From Syntrophaceae bacterium UBA7520 (GTDB lineage: Bacteria > Desulfobacterota > Syntrophia > Syntrophales > Smithellaceae), in contig DLNC01000009.1 of assembly GCA_002478265.1 (NCBI GenBank), positions 1 through 64,000 of the forward strand: a stretch of 64,000 nt of DNA, given 5' to 3'. Position numbers and translations under genes: made by a program. Shown here piece by piece: positions 8,186-17,883 of the stretch (position 1 is the stretch's first letter; each line of letters begins with the position of its first letter). Under the pieces are notes generated by a model, which was given only the letters and a program-made list of their open reading frames with translations, ran no database searches and was not told the DNA's origin.

Positions 8186-8944
8186 ATGCCGGAAACAGGA
8201 TTTTTTTTGAATCGCCTTTATGCGCAGATGGAACCATCAGCCAAAAATCGCCGCGTTGTCGATCTGCGCCTCGGTTTGAGTTATGTAGGGGTTAAACTGG
8301 ATAGCGGAACGACGGGTATTGCCGCGGTGCTGCCGGATATTTCCCACCGCGGCTGTACGGATTTAAAAGAAGCGGGAACTTATACGGGGGCGGAAGCGCA
8401 ACACCTGATTAAATATCTTCTGGAAAGCAAAAGCTCCCTGCGTTTATCTATCGGGCTCGCCCTGGCCAATGCGCTTGTCAAGTTACCAGTGGATACACAC
8501 GAAGATCGTGAAGCGACAACTTATTTCAATTTAAAACCTGGGGAAAAGGTAGCGATGGTTGGTCTTTTTGCTCCGCTGGTTGAGCGTATCCGCGCCACCG
8601 GCGCAAATCTCACTATCATCGAAAAAAACCCCGCACGCATTGATTTGCTATCAGACGAAGAAAAAAAACAGGCCCTCAAAGAATGTGACGTGGCAATCAT
8701 CACGGCCACAACTTTATTAAATAATACTTGCGAAGAAACATTGGCCATGCTGGGGCGCCCGCGCATCGTGGCCTTAATGGGCCCATCCACGCCGCTGGTA
8801 CCGGAAATTTTTTCAGGAACACAAGTTAATCACCTGGGCGGCGCTATCGTGACGAACGCTCAACGTGTTTTACAGATTATCTCCGAAGGCGGCGGCACAC
8901 CGGCGTTACGTCCATATCTTCGTTTTGTCAACATGAAGTGCTGA
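8186..8944 (+). CDS. DUF4213/DUF364 putative heavy-metal chelation protein
   Basis: Cytoplasmic protein of about 252 residues with the DUF4213 N-terminal and DUF364 Rossmann-like C-terminal domains. Visible segments are RLGLSYVGVKL, then GEKVAMVGLFAPLV and LMGPSTPLVPEIF. The family is annotated as putatively binding heavy metals and often lies beside molybdenum or cobalt genes. I start at ATG 8186, with AGGAAAG about 10 bases upstream; a GTG at 8177 is too close to that site. The location in a Mo/W island supports a metal-handling role, but no function is proven. Confidence 0.7.
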   Translation: MPETGFFLNRLYAQMEPSAKNRRVVDLRLGLSYVGVKLDSGTTGIAAVLPDISHRGCTDLKEAGTYTGAEAQHLIKYLLESKSSLRLSIGLALANALVKLPVDTHEDREATTYFNLKPGEKVAMVGLFAPLVERIRATGANLTIIEKNPARIDLLSDEEKKQALKECDVAIITATTLLNNTCEETLAMLGRPRIVALMGPSTPLVPEIFSGTQVNHLGGAIVTNAQRVLQIISEGGGTPALRPYLRFVNMKC

Positions 8945-8973
8945 TTTAATATCTATGTGCGGCTTTTAAATTT

Positions 8974-9777
8974 TCAGCCGGCAATGAGTCTTTCCGGAAA
9001 GCTGTAAATGTAACCGCCGTTCTCACGGACATAGCCCAGAAGCGTTACGCGATGTTCCCGCGCGAGCTTGACGGCGGCGGTTGTCGGCGTGGATTTGGAA
9101 ACCAGAATCGGCACGCCCATCCGGATTATTTTAGTCATTATCTCGGAGGAAATTCTGCCCGAAACAAAAACAACCGCCTGGCCGAACAAATCCATTTTGC
9201 TTTCTTCCAGCATCAATCCGGTAATTTTATCGAAACAGTTGTGCCGGCCGATATCTTCAACCAAAACTTCATAATCAGGCGTGTAAAGCAGCACGCTGTG
9301 CACCCCGCCGATATCGATAAAAATGGTCGAACGCGTGACAAAATCACTCATCACGGACAGAATTTTACCGAGCGGATACGTAACCGCGCTGGTCACTTCC
9401 TTGTACTGGCTTTTTTTCAGAGGATTTATGTAAGTATAGCATTTGCCGCAGCCGGAAGTAAGACTGCGCAAACTTTCCTGACGGTCGATGATCACGCCTT
9501 CCTTGAGCCTGATTGTCACAGCCAGCATTTTATCATTAAACGCCACGCTCTCGACATCAGAATAAGAACTGATCACTCCTTCATTATACAAAAAACCCAG
9601 AGCAAGTTCTTTCTGATATTGATTAAGGCAGAGAACTGATACCAGCTCCATGCCGTTGACCATTACTTTCAAGGAAATCTCGCCAATTACTTTTTTGGCG
9701 GCATCCCGCGTGCGAAAAACATTCTGATCACGAATAATTTCGCTGACGTTTAATTCCTCGTAAATTATATCTTCCAA
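8974..9777 (-). CDS. fdhD: Formate dehydrogenase sulfurtransferase accessory protein FdhD
   Basis: FdhD passes sulfur from a cysteine desulfurase to the molybdenum or tungsten cofactor of formate dehydrogenase, which is essential for activity. The 267-residue length is normal. The sulfur-carrying motif is SGCGKC (a CxxC pair), followed by EDIGRHNCFDKI and VFVSGRISSEIM, all typical. It is encoded divergently from mobB and 1.1 kb from the formate dehydrogenase operon it would serve. Confidence 0.93.
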   Translation of the reverse strand: MEDIIYEELNVSEIIRDQNVFRTRDAAKKVIGEISLKVMVNGMELVSVLCLNQYQKELALGFLYNEGVISSYSDVESVAFNDKMLAVTIRLKEGVIIDRQESLRSLTSGCGKCYTYINPLKKSQYKEVTSAVTYPLGKILSVMSDFVTRSTIFIDIGGVHSVLLYTPDYEVLVEDIGRHNCFDKITGLMLEESKMDLFGQAVVFVSGRISSEIMTKIIRMGVPILVSKSTPTTAAVKLAREHRVTLLGYVRENGGYIYSFPERLIAG

Positions 9778-9994
9778 AGCAGATAATCCTTTTTCATAAA
9801 TTAACTTAGCCCGATAAGCATCGGCCTTTTACTCTATGGTCCACGGATCGCAAAAAGCAAAAAACTTCATGACGCCTAGCTTTGTGTCAACGTTTGTAAC
9901 ATTTTTAAGATAATATTTCATGTAATTAATATCCGCTTAATACATCAAGAAAATACCTTGAAAAGAGAGGCGTTCCCCATTATATAAAAATGGC

Positions 9995-10522
9995 ATGGGC
10001 ACCGACAAGGGCAATAACAAAACACCAATCTTATCAATTGTCGGGAAATCCAATTCCGGCAAGACAACTCTTATTGAAAAGCTGATCCCGTTATTGACTG
10101 ATCGCGGCTGGCGCGTAGCAACCATCAAGCACAACATGCACGGCTTTGAAATCGACCACGCCGGCAAAGACAGCTGGCGCCATAAAAAGGCCGGCGCCTG
10201 CGTTACCGTCATCGCCTCTCCCCGTCAGGTAGCGGTCGTGGAAGACACTGACCGCGACTACGAAATTTCGGAATTGCGGGACCGCTACATCCGCAATGCC
10301 GATATAATTCTCGTGGAAGGATACAAAAAAAATCCTTACCCGAAAATTGAAGTGTACCGGCCTGCGCTGAGAAGCGAGCGCCTCAGCTTTGCCGGGGAAA
10401 AGCTTCTGGCAATTGTCAGCGACGAGGCAATCACTGCCGAGGTTCCCTGCCTGAATATAAACGACATCACCGCCATTGTCGACTTGATCGAGAAACACTT
10501 CCCGAAAAAATCAAATTCATAG
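9995..10522 (+). CDS. mobB: Molybdopterin-guanine dinucleotide biosynthesis protein MobB
   Basis: GTP-binding accessory protein for making the guanine dinucleotide form of the molybdenum cofactor. The 175-residue protein has a P-loop, VGKSNSGKTTLIEKLIP, then ATIKHNMHGFEID, RHKKAGA and ILVEGYKKNPYPKIEVYR, all MobB hallmarks. The ATG at 9995 lacks a strong ribosome binding site but places the P-loop at the usual distance. It stands between fdhD and the formate dehydrogenase operon, whose enzyme needs bis-MGD cofactor. Confidence 0.92.
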   Translation: MGTDKGNNKTPILSIVGKSNSGKTTLIEKLIPLLTDRGWRVATIKHNMHGFEIDHAGKDSWRHKKAGACVTVIASPRQVAVVEDTDRDYEISELRDRYIRNADIILVEGYKKNPYPKIEVYRPALRSERLSFAGEKLLAIVSDEAITAEVPCLNINDITAIVDLIEKHFPKKSNS

Positions 10523-10913
10523 AAACATAAGCATCAACCACGCACTGCTTAATCGTGAATTTGTAAAATAAAATTCCTGCGCGCCGAAAACACGCGCAAA
10601 ATTAATCATATGGTATTTCAACCTCCCTAAATTTCCTTCACCATGATTTAAACCAGCGATCATTTGCTTGAATTTTTTAAACATTTCTACACGTCCAATA
10701 AGCACTAAAAATAGAGCACGGTTGTGGACATCCTCTTATGTCACAAATGACATGTTTCAATAAAATCATTAACTTGCCGATGAAGAAAAAATTGACAACG
10801 TCGCATAAAAACTATATAGGTGACTGTCAGTCATGCTCATGCATGTTTATTTTACTTAAGATATTAATGGTAACTGATCAGAGCATAAACACTTGGAGAA
10901 AGGAGCGTTTTTT
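10523..10913 (+). other. Intergenic region upstream of formate dehydrogenase
   Basis: A 391-base stretch with no convincing gene. Its right end holds the fdh promoter, a palindromic operator and the ribosome binding site. The left part is A/T-rich and contains only a 62-residue minus-strand frame without recognisable features, which I do not call. Confidence 0.6.
10792..10833 (+). promoter_or_regulatory. Promoter and TGACT-GTC-AGTCA operator of fdh operon
   Basis: TTGACA at 10792-10797 is followed after 15 to 17 bases by TATATA/TATAGG (10813-10820). Directly downstream lies the perfect palindrome TGACTGTCAGTCA (10821-10833), at or near the transcription start, where a bound repressor would block initiation. 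It shares the TGAC-N5-GTCA form with the site upstream of the TetR-family gene at 3266. Confidence 0.6.
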
Positions 10914-13900
10914 ATGAACGTCAGCAGAAGAGGTTTCTTGAAACTTTCCGGCGCTGTCACGGCAGTAAGCGGTCTGGGGCTCAGCCTCAAGGCAACCGCC
11001 GCCCACGCGAAGGAACTGAAAATCAAGTACGCTAAAGAAACCACAACCATTTGTCCTTATTGTTCCGTCGGCTGTAGTATTATCGTGTCCACGCGCGACG
11101 GCAAAGTGATCAACACAGAAGGTGATCCGGACAGCCCCATTAACCGCGGCTCGCTTTGCAGCAAAGGCGGCTCGATTTATCAGATGGTGAATAATGAAAA
11201 CCGTCTGAGCAAGCCTCTTTACCGCGCGCCGAACGCGACGGAATGGAAAGAGGTGGACTGGGAGTGGGCGCTTGATAAAATTGCCGAAAACATCAAAAAA
11301 AGCCGTGACGCCAGCTTCAAAAGAACTAACGCCAAAGGCGAGCTGGTCAACCGCACGGATGGAATTGCTTCCGTCGGCTCTGCGGCGCTGGATCTGGAAG
11401 AATGCTTCACGTACCAAAAATTCTTAAGGGGGTTGGGCCTGGTCTATATTGAACATCAGGCCCGTATCTGACACAGCCCGACTGTACCGGCTCTGGCAGA
11501 GTCGTTCGGACGCGGCGCAATGACGAATCACTGGGTAGATATCCGCAACAGTGATGTTATTCTAATCATGGGCAGCAATCCTGCCGCCAACCATCCTATC
11601 GCTTTTAAATGGATACAGCACGCCCTGGATAACAGGGGAGCTAAACTTTTATGCGTAGATCCCCGCTTTACTCAGTCAGCGGCTAAAGCGCATGTTTACG
11701 CTCCGCTGCGTTCAGGTACGGATATCGCTTTCCTGGGCGGGATGATTAAGTATATCATCGATAACAGACTATATTTTGAAGACTATGTAAAAAACTACAC
11801 CAACGCCACTTTTCTGGTTAATCCGGCGCTTAAGCTTCCCGGAGAAAACCGCGGCGTCTTTTCCGGCCTGAAAGACGGTAAATACGAAAAAGACACTTGG
11901 TCGTACCAGACAGACGCGGAAGGAGTCATCAAAAAGGACCCGTCCTTGAAAGACCCCAACTGTGTTTTCCAGCTTTTGCGCAAACAATATTCACGCTACA
12001 ATATAGACGTTGTCTCCCGCATTACGGGCACACCCAAAGACAAACTTTTAGAAATTTACAAAATTTATGCGGGCACCGGCAGGCCCAACAGGGCAGGCAA
12101 TGTTCTTTACGCGATGGGCTGGACACAGCATACCGTCGGCGTGCAGAACATCCGCACCATGGCCATCATCCAACTACTTTTAGGAAATGTCGGCATTGCC
12201 GGCGGCGGCGTTCAGGCTATGCGCGGCGAATCGAACGTACAGGGCTCCACCGACCACGGCCTTTTGTTCCACATCTGGCCCGGTTATTTGGGTGCGCCTA
12301 CGGCCTCGCTAAAAACCCTGGCGGACTTCAATGAAAAAAGAACTCCGAAAACCAAAGAAGCCAAATCACTGAACTGGTGGAAAAATTTCCCGAAATATTC
12401 GGCAAGTTTCCTGCGCTCCATGTATGGCACTAACGCCAGCTTGGAAGAAGCCTATCAGCTTCTGCCTAAGCTGGACGACGGCGCCAATTATTCCTGGCTC
12501 CAGCTTTTCGACGACATGTACAAAGGAAAATTCACCGGCTTCTTTGCCTGGGGCATGAACCCGGCCTGTTCCGGCGCTCATTCCAACAAAGTGCGCCAGG
12601 CGCTGGGAAAACTTGACTGGCTGGTCAACGTAAATTTATTTGATAATGAAACCGGCTCTTTCTGGCGCGGTCCCGGCATGGATCCGGCGACAATCAAAAC
12701 AGAAGTGTTCATGCTGCCCTGCGCAGCTTCCATCGAAAAGGAAGGAAGCATCGCCAACAGTGGGCGTCTTATGCAGTGGCGTTACAAGGCGGTCAATCCT
12801 CCGGGAGAAGCGCTGCCGGACGGCGACATCATGAGCGAACTTTTCTTCCGGGTGAGAAAGCTCTATCTGCAAAAGGGCGGGCCGAACAGCCAGGCAATTA
12901 CCAAACTGACCTGGCCCTATGGAAAGTTTGAAGGCAAGCATTTCCACTATAATCCCCGCCTGGTAGCGGCGGAAATTAACGGCCGCTTCCTGCAGGATAA
13001 GACTGTGGAAAATCCCACGAAGAAGGGAGAATTCAAAACATTTAAGAAAGGCGATCTTGTTCCGGCGTTTGCCTGGCTGCAGGACGACGGCTCCACATCC
13101 TCAGGCGCGTGGATCTACTGCGGCTCGGTAAGCGACAAAGGCATTCTTGGTATGCGGCGCATCACGAAAGATGAATCGCGCATCGGCATTTATCCCGAAT
13201 GGGCATGGAGTTGGCCGGTCAACCGCAGGATTATCTATAACGGCGCTTCTGTCGATCTCAGTGGTAAGCCGTGGGATCCTACCCGCGCGGTCATCAAATG
13301 GGACGGTGAAAAATGGACAGGCGATGTACCCGACGGCGCGGGCAATCCCGGCTCCGGCAGGCCGCCTTTCATCATGAAACCGGACGGTGTCGCCAGTCTC
13401 TACGGACCCGGTCTGGCCGACGGCCCTTTCCCCGAGCACTACGAACCGCTGGAATGCCCGGTGGAGAAAAACCTGCTGTCACCGCAGAAAAACAACCCGA
13501 CCATCAAGCGATTTGACAAACCGGGTGTCGGCTCCGATTTGGATGTTTATTCCGGCGTCGATACCTGCGATCCACGCTATCCGTTTGTCGCCACCACCTA
13601 CCGCGTCAGCGAGCACTGGCAGACGGGCGTCCTCACCCGCTGGTGTCCGTGGCTGGCGGAAATGCAGCCCGGCATGTTTGTGGAAATGAGCAAAGAGCTG
13701 GCGGAAGAAAGAGGAATTAAAAACGGCGATAAGTGTATTGTACGTACTCCTCGCGGCGAAGTAGAAGCGATAGCCATTGTGACGCCACGCTTCAAACCGC
13801 TGGTTGTCGACGGCAACGATATACATCAAATCGGCCTTCCCTGGCATTACGGCTGGATTACCACTAAAAACCGCAAATACGATAAAGGCGACAAAAAAGC

Positions 13901-14021
13901 GGAGGTATTTACTTCCGGTGACGCGGCAAACCTCCTGACCCCGACGATCGGAGACGCCAACACGATGATACCGGAGAGCAAAGCCTTCATGGCCAATGTT
14001 GTAAAGAAGGGGGTGAAATAA
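10914..14021 (+). CDS. fdhA: Formate dehydrogenase catalytic subunit, selenocysteine-containing
   Basis: Catalytic subunit of a membrane-linked formate dehydrogenase that oxidises formate to CO2, or runs in reverse, at a Mo/W bis-MGD centre. The gene reads through an in-frame TGA at 11469-11471, giving selenocysteine at residue 186 in the context HQARI-U-HSPTV, as in E. coli FdnG; total length is about 1035 residues. A twin-arginine signal (SRRGFLKLSG) directs export, so catalysis is periplasmic. Four cysteines (CPYCSVGC, then SLCSKGG) bind the N-terminal [4Fe-4S] cluster. ATG 10914 has AGGAG 8 bases upstream. The electron-transfer and cytochrome b subunit genes follow at once. The frame before and after the TGA is uninterrupted and conserved, which rules out a pseudogene. 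Confidence 0.95.
11469..11510 (+). promoter_or_regulatory. SECIS-like hairpin after the selenocysteine UGA
   Basis: Immediately 3' of the UGA, CGACT (11479-11483) pairs with AGTCG (11500-11504), with an inner CC/GG pair and an apical GGCTCT loop. Position and shape match bacterial SECIS elements of formate dehydrogenase mRNAs, which recruit SelB with selenocysteyl-tRNA. Confidence 0.8.
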
Positions 14022-14022
14022 C

Positions 14023-14826
14023 ATGTCCGAGATGATTAAATTATACGATGATTCCAAGTGTACCGCGTGCAGAGGATGTCAGCTGGCCTGCAAACAGTGG
14101 AACGAGCTGAAAGCGGGACAGACCGAGCAGCGGGGAACCTACCAGAACCCCCCGACTTTGCAGCCCAACACTTACATGATTATCCATTTTCAGGATTACG
14201 CTTCGCCGGAAGGAGAGATTAAATGGCTTTTCCGTAAGGAAGCATGTATGCACTGCACAGACGCGGCCTGCGTAACCGTTTGCCCCAGCGGCGCTCTTCA
14301 TTATAACAGAGAGCTGGGAACAGTAGGCTTGGACAGGGAAAAATGCATCGGCTGCAAGGAATGCGTCGCGGCGTGTCCCTTTGAAGTTCCCAAATACGAT
14401 TCCAAAACGGACAAAGTATATAAATGCGACATGTGCGAAAGCCGGATTACCAATAAGCTGGAGCCGGCCTGCGTGAAGGCCTGTCCCACCGGCGCTCTTA
14501 AATGGGGCGAAAAAGATGCGATGCTGCAGCTTGCGGCCAAGCGCGTCGAAAAACTGGGCGGCAACGCCGCCATTTATGGCGACCAGTTTGTGGGTGGCAC
14601 ACACTTTATGTATGTGCTGAAAGAAGGAAAAGATGTTTACGCGGACATCCACAAAAACCCCAGAGTGCCTCTGTCCGTGATTCTGTGGAAAAAATGGCTC
14701 AAGCCCTTGAGCTTGTTGGCCGCGGGCGGCGTGGTCGGCGGATCGCTTCTGCACTACATTTTGCACGGCCCGAAACGGCCTGATCCGGAGCCCGGCGATG
14801 AAGTAAAGAAGGAAGGGAGGAAATAA
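14023..14826 (+). CDS. fdhB: Formate dehydrogenase iron-sulfur (beta) subunit
   Basis: Electron-transfer subunit linking the catalytic subunit to the membrane cytochrome. Four cysteine clusters are visible: CTACRGCQLAC, CMHCTDAACVTVCP, CIGCKECVAACP and CDMCESRI followed by CVKACP, giving four [4Fe-4S] centres as in FdnH/HybA-type proteins. A single transmembrane helix near residues 225-250 anchors it. It starts 1 base after the fdhA stop and ends 2 bases before the gamma subunit. With no signal peptide of its own, it is presumably carried through the Tat system with the catalytic subunit. Confidence 0.93.
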   Translation: MSEMIKLYDDSKCTACRGCQLACKQWNELKAGQTEQRGTYQNPPTLQPNTYMIIHFQDYASPEGEIKWLFRKEACMHCTDAACVTVCPSGALHYNRELGTVGLDREKCIGCKECVAACPFEVPKYDSKTDKVYKCDMCESRITNKLEPACVKACPTGALKWGEKDAMLQLAAKRVEKLGGNAAIYGDQFVGGTHFMYVLKEGKDVYADIHKNPRVPLSVILWKKWLKPLSLLAAGGVVGGSLLHYILHGPKRPDPEPGDEVKKEGRK

Positions 14827-14828
14827 CG

Positions 14829-15497
14829 ATGAAACCAAAACCAGGAATGATTAAAGCGACAAGCGGCTATGAGCGATTTGTCCACTGGATGCTGGCTATT
14901 TCCTGCCTGCTTTTGTGTTACACCGGACTGGGCATGATGTTTGAGTCCCTTAATTTCCTCGGCGTGATTATGGGCGGTCTGAAAGGATTAAAAGTTGTCC
15001 ATAACTTCACGGCGATTATCTTTACCGTGGCGCTGATTCTGGCCATCCAGATGTGGTGGCGTGAGGCGGGTATTTTTGTCTTTCCCGAAGACTGGGAATG
15101 GATAAAAGCCGCCGGCGGTTATCTGTGGAAGGTTGATCACGTGGCGGAAGTGGGCAAGTACAATCCCGGCCAGAAGATGTTTTTCCTCACCGTGGCCTTA
15201 TTCGGCGCGCTGATGGTGGTCACGGGCTTCTTCATGTGGCTGCAGCCCGCGTTTTTGCCGATCGAAGCGCTGCGCTGGATGTATCCGCTGCACGTGCTGG
15301 GCTTTGTGGTGATCTTTGCCTTTTTCTTCATTCACCTGTATCTGGGAACCATCGGTTCACCCGGATCGCTCCCCGCGATGACCAATGGCTGGGTGACCAG
15401 AGCCTGGCTCAAGAAACAGCACCCCAAGTGGCTTAAAGAGATGGAGCATGAAGGAACGCTAGTGGTCTATAAAGGTGGCGATAAGAAAAAAGTTTAA
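14829..15497 (+). CDS. fdnI: Formate dehydrogenase cytochrome b556 (gamma) subunit
   Basis: Integral membrane di-haem cytochrome b that takes electrons from the iron-sulfur subunit and passes them to the quinone pool. It has 222 residues and four transmembrane helices; likely haem ligands are histidines in GYERFVHWML, GLKVVHNF and PLHVLGFVVIFAFFFIHLYLG. The closing GSPGSLPAMTNGWVTRAW is typical of FdnI-like subunits. GGAGG lies upstream of ATG 14829. A strong terminator follows 30 bases later and closes the operon. Confidence 0.93.
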   Translation: MKPKPGMIKATSGYERFVHWMLAISCLLLCYTGLGMMFESLNFLGVIMGGLKGLKVVHNFTAIIFTVALILAIQMWWREAGIFVFPEDWEWIKAAGGYLWKVDHVAEVGKYNPGQKMFFLTVALFGALMVVTGFFMWLQPAFLPIEALRWMYPLHVLGFVVIFAFFFIHLYLGTIGSPGSLPAMTNGWVTRAWLKKQHPKWLKEMEHEGTLVVYKGGDKKKV

Positions 15498-15527
15498 CTT
15501 ATAAATTAATCCATCGGTAATATTAAA

Positions 15528-15562
15528 AAGGCCGGAAAAAACACGTTTCCGGCCTTTTTTTA
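15528..15562 (+). terminator. Rho-independent terminator of fdh operon
   Basis: GGCCGGAAA (15530-15538) pairs with TTTCCGGCC (15546-15554), followed by a run of seven T residues. Confidence 0.92.
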
Positions 15563-15646
15563 TTTTACAATTTTAAAAAATATTTTTTGCTTTTTGACGA
15601 GCGGCCTTACGCGCAAGCTCATACAAAACTGTTTAAATGTATAATT

Positions 15647-16206
15647 TCAAATCCGGCAATTGCTGGTAAAACCTGCCGGTGGAACGCCGAGAGCCTGTAA
15701 AAACCGCGCCCAATAATTAACCTGCGCGGCGGTGCCTGCCAAAATAACAATTTCCCTTTCTGTGAAATTTTCTTTCAGAATATCAATAAAACTTTGTGAA
15801 AAAGAAAGAGGTGATTCAGAAATAAGCCGGGCGTATTTAACGGCAATTTTTTCTCTTTGGGAGAAAGTAGGTGTCTTTTCAACTTCCGCTTTGCCTTGCA
15901 AGGCGGATAACTCATCCGCAGATATCCCGTATTTTGCATACTCCTGCGAATTCATGTCGATGCAGAAGGGACAGGCGGCTGCAAATGATGCCTGAAGCCG
16001 AACCAACTTTAGCAAGCGCTGGGTGAGACTGGCGTCCCGATGTGCGCTATCAACGCCTCGAGTATTCCCGAACCAACAGCAATCTTGGGATACCAGGCCA
16101 GAAGCCGCGCGGGAAGAAGATCGCGGCCGGTTATTTTCCTGCTGATCCAGATACCGATTTTCAAGTAAAAAGGAATTTTCTCCGGCGGGGCGATAAAAGC
16201 TTCCAT
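15647..16206 (-). pseudogene. Carboxymuconolactone decarboxylase-family protein, frameshifted
   Basis: An AhpD/CMD-type gene split into two overlapping frames. The 5' part (ATG at 16206, AAAGGAG upstream) encodes LPARLLAWYPKIAVGSG and EALIAH, then runs out of frame to a stop at 16009. The 3' part continues in another frame with RDASLTQRLLKLVRLQ and the redox-like motif CPFCIDMNS. The frame change lies at about 16041-16044 (TGTG on the plus strand), consistent with a 2-base insertion or a 1-base loss. Joined, the product would have about 185 residues, normal for the family. It is a recent pseudogene or a sequencing error; both halves are well preserved. Confidence 0.75.
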
Positions 16207-16265
16207 AATTAACTCCTTTGTCAAGACATTAGGCAAATTGCAGTTACCGGAATTCTTTGCTTTTA

Positions 16266-16805
16266 CTATTTTACGATTTTGAAAATTTCCCTGGCTTTGG
16301 GATCGGCGGCGCTGCGCAGGAGCTCAAATAAAACCATTTCCGTGCTGGCGATTTGCGCGCCCACGCTTTTCATGGCATTGATTCCTATCTGACGATTTTC
16401 CGGCGTGCGCGAGGATACAGCGTCGGCCACCAGATGCACGCTGTAGCCGTTGGCGAGTAGTTCCAGCGCGGTCTGATAAACACAAACATGGGTTTCAATT
16501 CCGGTTAAAACAACATGGCGGCGGCTCAGTGATTCAAGATGTTCACCAAACTGCTCGTTGGGCCAGCAGCTGAAACTTTCTTTAGCAATGGGCGCTATAC
16601 CATCCAGTTCCGCGGCAATTGCAGGCAGGGTTTTGCCAAGTTTTTCCGGCGTCTGCTCAGTAATAATAATGGGCAAACCCAGCGTTTTAAATCCCTTAAT
16701 CAGTTTGATGTTGTTGGCGAAAAGATTATCTTTATCAAACATCGCCTGGGCAAGATTGCCCTGGATATCGATGATAACCAAAACGGCGGCGGCGCGGCTG
16801 AGCAT
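16266..16805 (-). CDS. Isochorismatase-family cysteine hydrolase
   Basis: A 179-residue hydrolase of the isochorismatase/YcaC superfamily. The catalytic triad can be read as Asp in LVIIDIQ, Lys in AKESFSCW and Cys in GIETHVCVYQTA, with a cis-peptide-type GIETH segment. Members cleave amides or isochorismate-like compounds; the substrate here is unknown. It is followed by the CMD-like gene in the same direction, but a 60-base gap leaves co-transcription uncertain. Confidence 0.85.
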   Translation of the reverse strand: MLSRAAAVLVIIDIQGNLAQAMFDKDNLFANNIKLIKGFKTLGLPIIITEQTPEKLGKTLPAIAAELDGIAPIAKESFSCWPNEQFGEHLESLSRRHVVLTGIETHVCVYQTALELLANGYSVHLVADAVSSRTPENRQIGINAMKSVGAQIASTEMVLFELLRSAADPKAREIFKIVK

Positions 16806-17001
16806 GAAATATCTCCAGAAATTTAATCAGCTAAGTTTCTTTGCAAAAATCCTGTATTACTTTTGCATAGATCCGGAACCATGGACAAAGCGTGTAACCT
16901 TTTGAGATTGCCGCGCCCCATTCGGGAGCTCGCAATGACCGAAAAATATTTTGCAAAGCCTCTCTGATTTTATTTTCCAAAAAATCAGCAAACGTCAAGA
17001 A

Positions 17002-17874
17002 TTATTTATTATCGGCAAAAAAATCAGCAATTAAAGGGTTAATCCGGTCCGCCGCTTCGTGCTGAATCCAGTGGCTCACCTTGGGAAATTTAATCAGCTT
17101 GCCCTGTTTGCAGTAAGCCATGCTTTTATCGGCCATCTCCGTGAGCATCGCCACGTCTTCTTCTCCCCACATTAAAAGCATGGGCACGGTGACGTCAAAA
17201 CTCTGCGGCGGCTCCTGCTTGGTCTGTATCATCGCGCGATACCAATTGACCATCGCCGTAAAAGCGCCGGGCTGTGAAAAAGCTTTCCGGTACTCTTCAA
17301 GCTCCGCCGCTGCAAAAGCGCCGGTGTTGGCCGACGATGTAATCATGTCCAGCACCCATTGATAATTGGTGGCGGCGGCCAGTTTATCTACCGCGCCGGG
17401 AAGCTGAAAATAAAAAATATACCAGCTCTTTTTCATCTGCTCAACTTCGGTAAAAACGGTTTTGGCCATAACTTTGGGATGCGGCACATTCAGTATTACC
17501 AGTTTTTGCAGAAGCTGCGGGTATTTGAGCGCCACCCACCAGGAAACAGACGCTCCCCAGTCGTGTCCGACCAAAAATATTTTATCGCGCCCGTAGGAGT
17601 CAATAAGGCCCACAATATCTTTGGCCAGTTCATCTATTTTGTATGAAGCAACGCCTTCGGGTTTGTCGCTTAAATTGTAACCGCGCTGATCAGGCGCGAC
17701 AACGAGATAACCTTTATCCGCGAAGTAATCAATCTGTTTGCGCCATGCATACCAGAATTCCGGAAACCCGTGCAGAAACAAAATCATGGGCCCGTCCGCC
17801 GGGCCTGCTTCCATTACGTGCAGTTTCACGCCGTTGGTTTGAATAAAGCGTTCGCGCAGATTTTTCATGGACAT
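17002..17874 (-). CDS. Alpha/beta hydrolase, epoxide hydrolase-like
   Basis: A 290-residue alpha/beta hydrolase. The oxyanion motif HGFPEFWYAW and nucleophile motif GHDWGA (Asp) are those of soluble epoxide hydrolases and haloalkane-type enzymes; the catalytic His is in VSHWIQHEAAD and the charge-relay acid is near GEEDVAM. It lies 9 bases downstream of the flavin oxidoreductase gene, so both probably form one transcript. Epoxide or ester hydrolysis is likely; the substrate is unknown. Confidence 0.85.
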   Translation of the reverse strand: MSMKNLRERFIQTNGVKLHVMEAGPADGPMILFLHGFPEFWYAWRKQIDYFADKGYLVVAPDQRGYNLSDKPEGVASYKIDELAKDIVGLIDSYGRDKIFLVGHDWGASVSWWVALKYPQLLQKLVILNVPHPKVMAKTVFTEVEQMKKSWYIFYFQLPGAVDKLAAATNYQWVLDMITSSANTGAFAAAELEEYRKAFSQPGAFTAMVNWYRAMIQTKQEPPQSFDVTVPMLLMWGEEDVAMLTEMADKSMAYCKQGKLIKFPKVSHWIQHEAADRINPLIADFFADNK

Positions 17875-17883
17875 ACCCTCTTT

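Noticed and set aside
10517..10705. 62-residue minus-strand frame before fdhA
   Set aside because: It overlaps the mobB end, has no recognisable motif and no clear ribosome binding site.
11469..11471. TGA stop splitting the formate dehydrogenase gene
   Set aside because: The context matches the selenocysteine site of FdnG-type enzymes, a SECIS-like hairpin follows and both sides stay in frame with full conservation.
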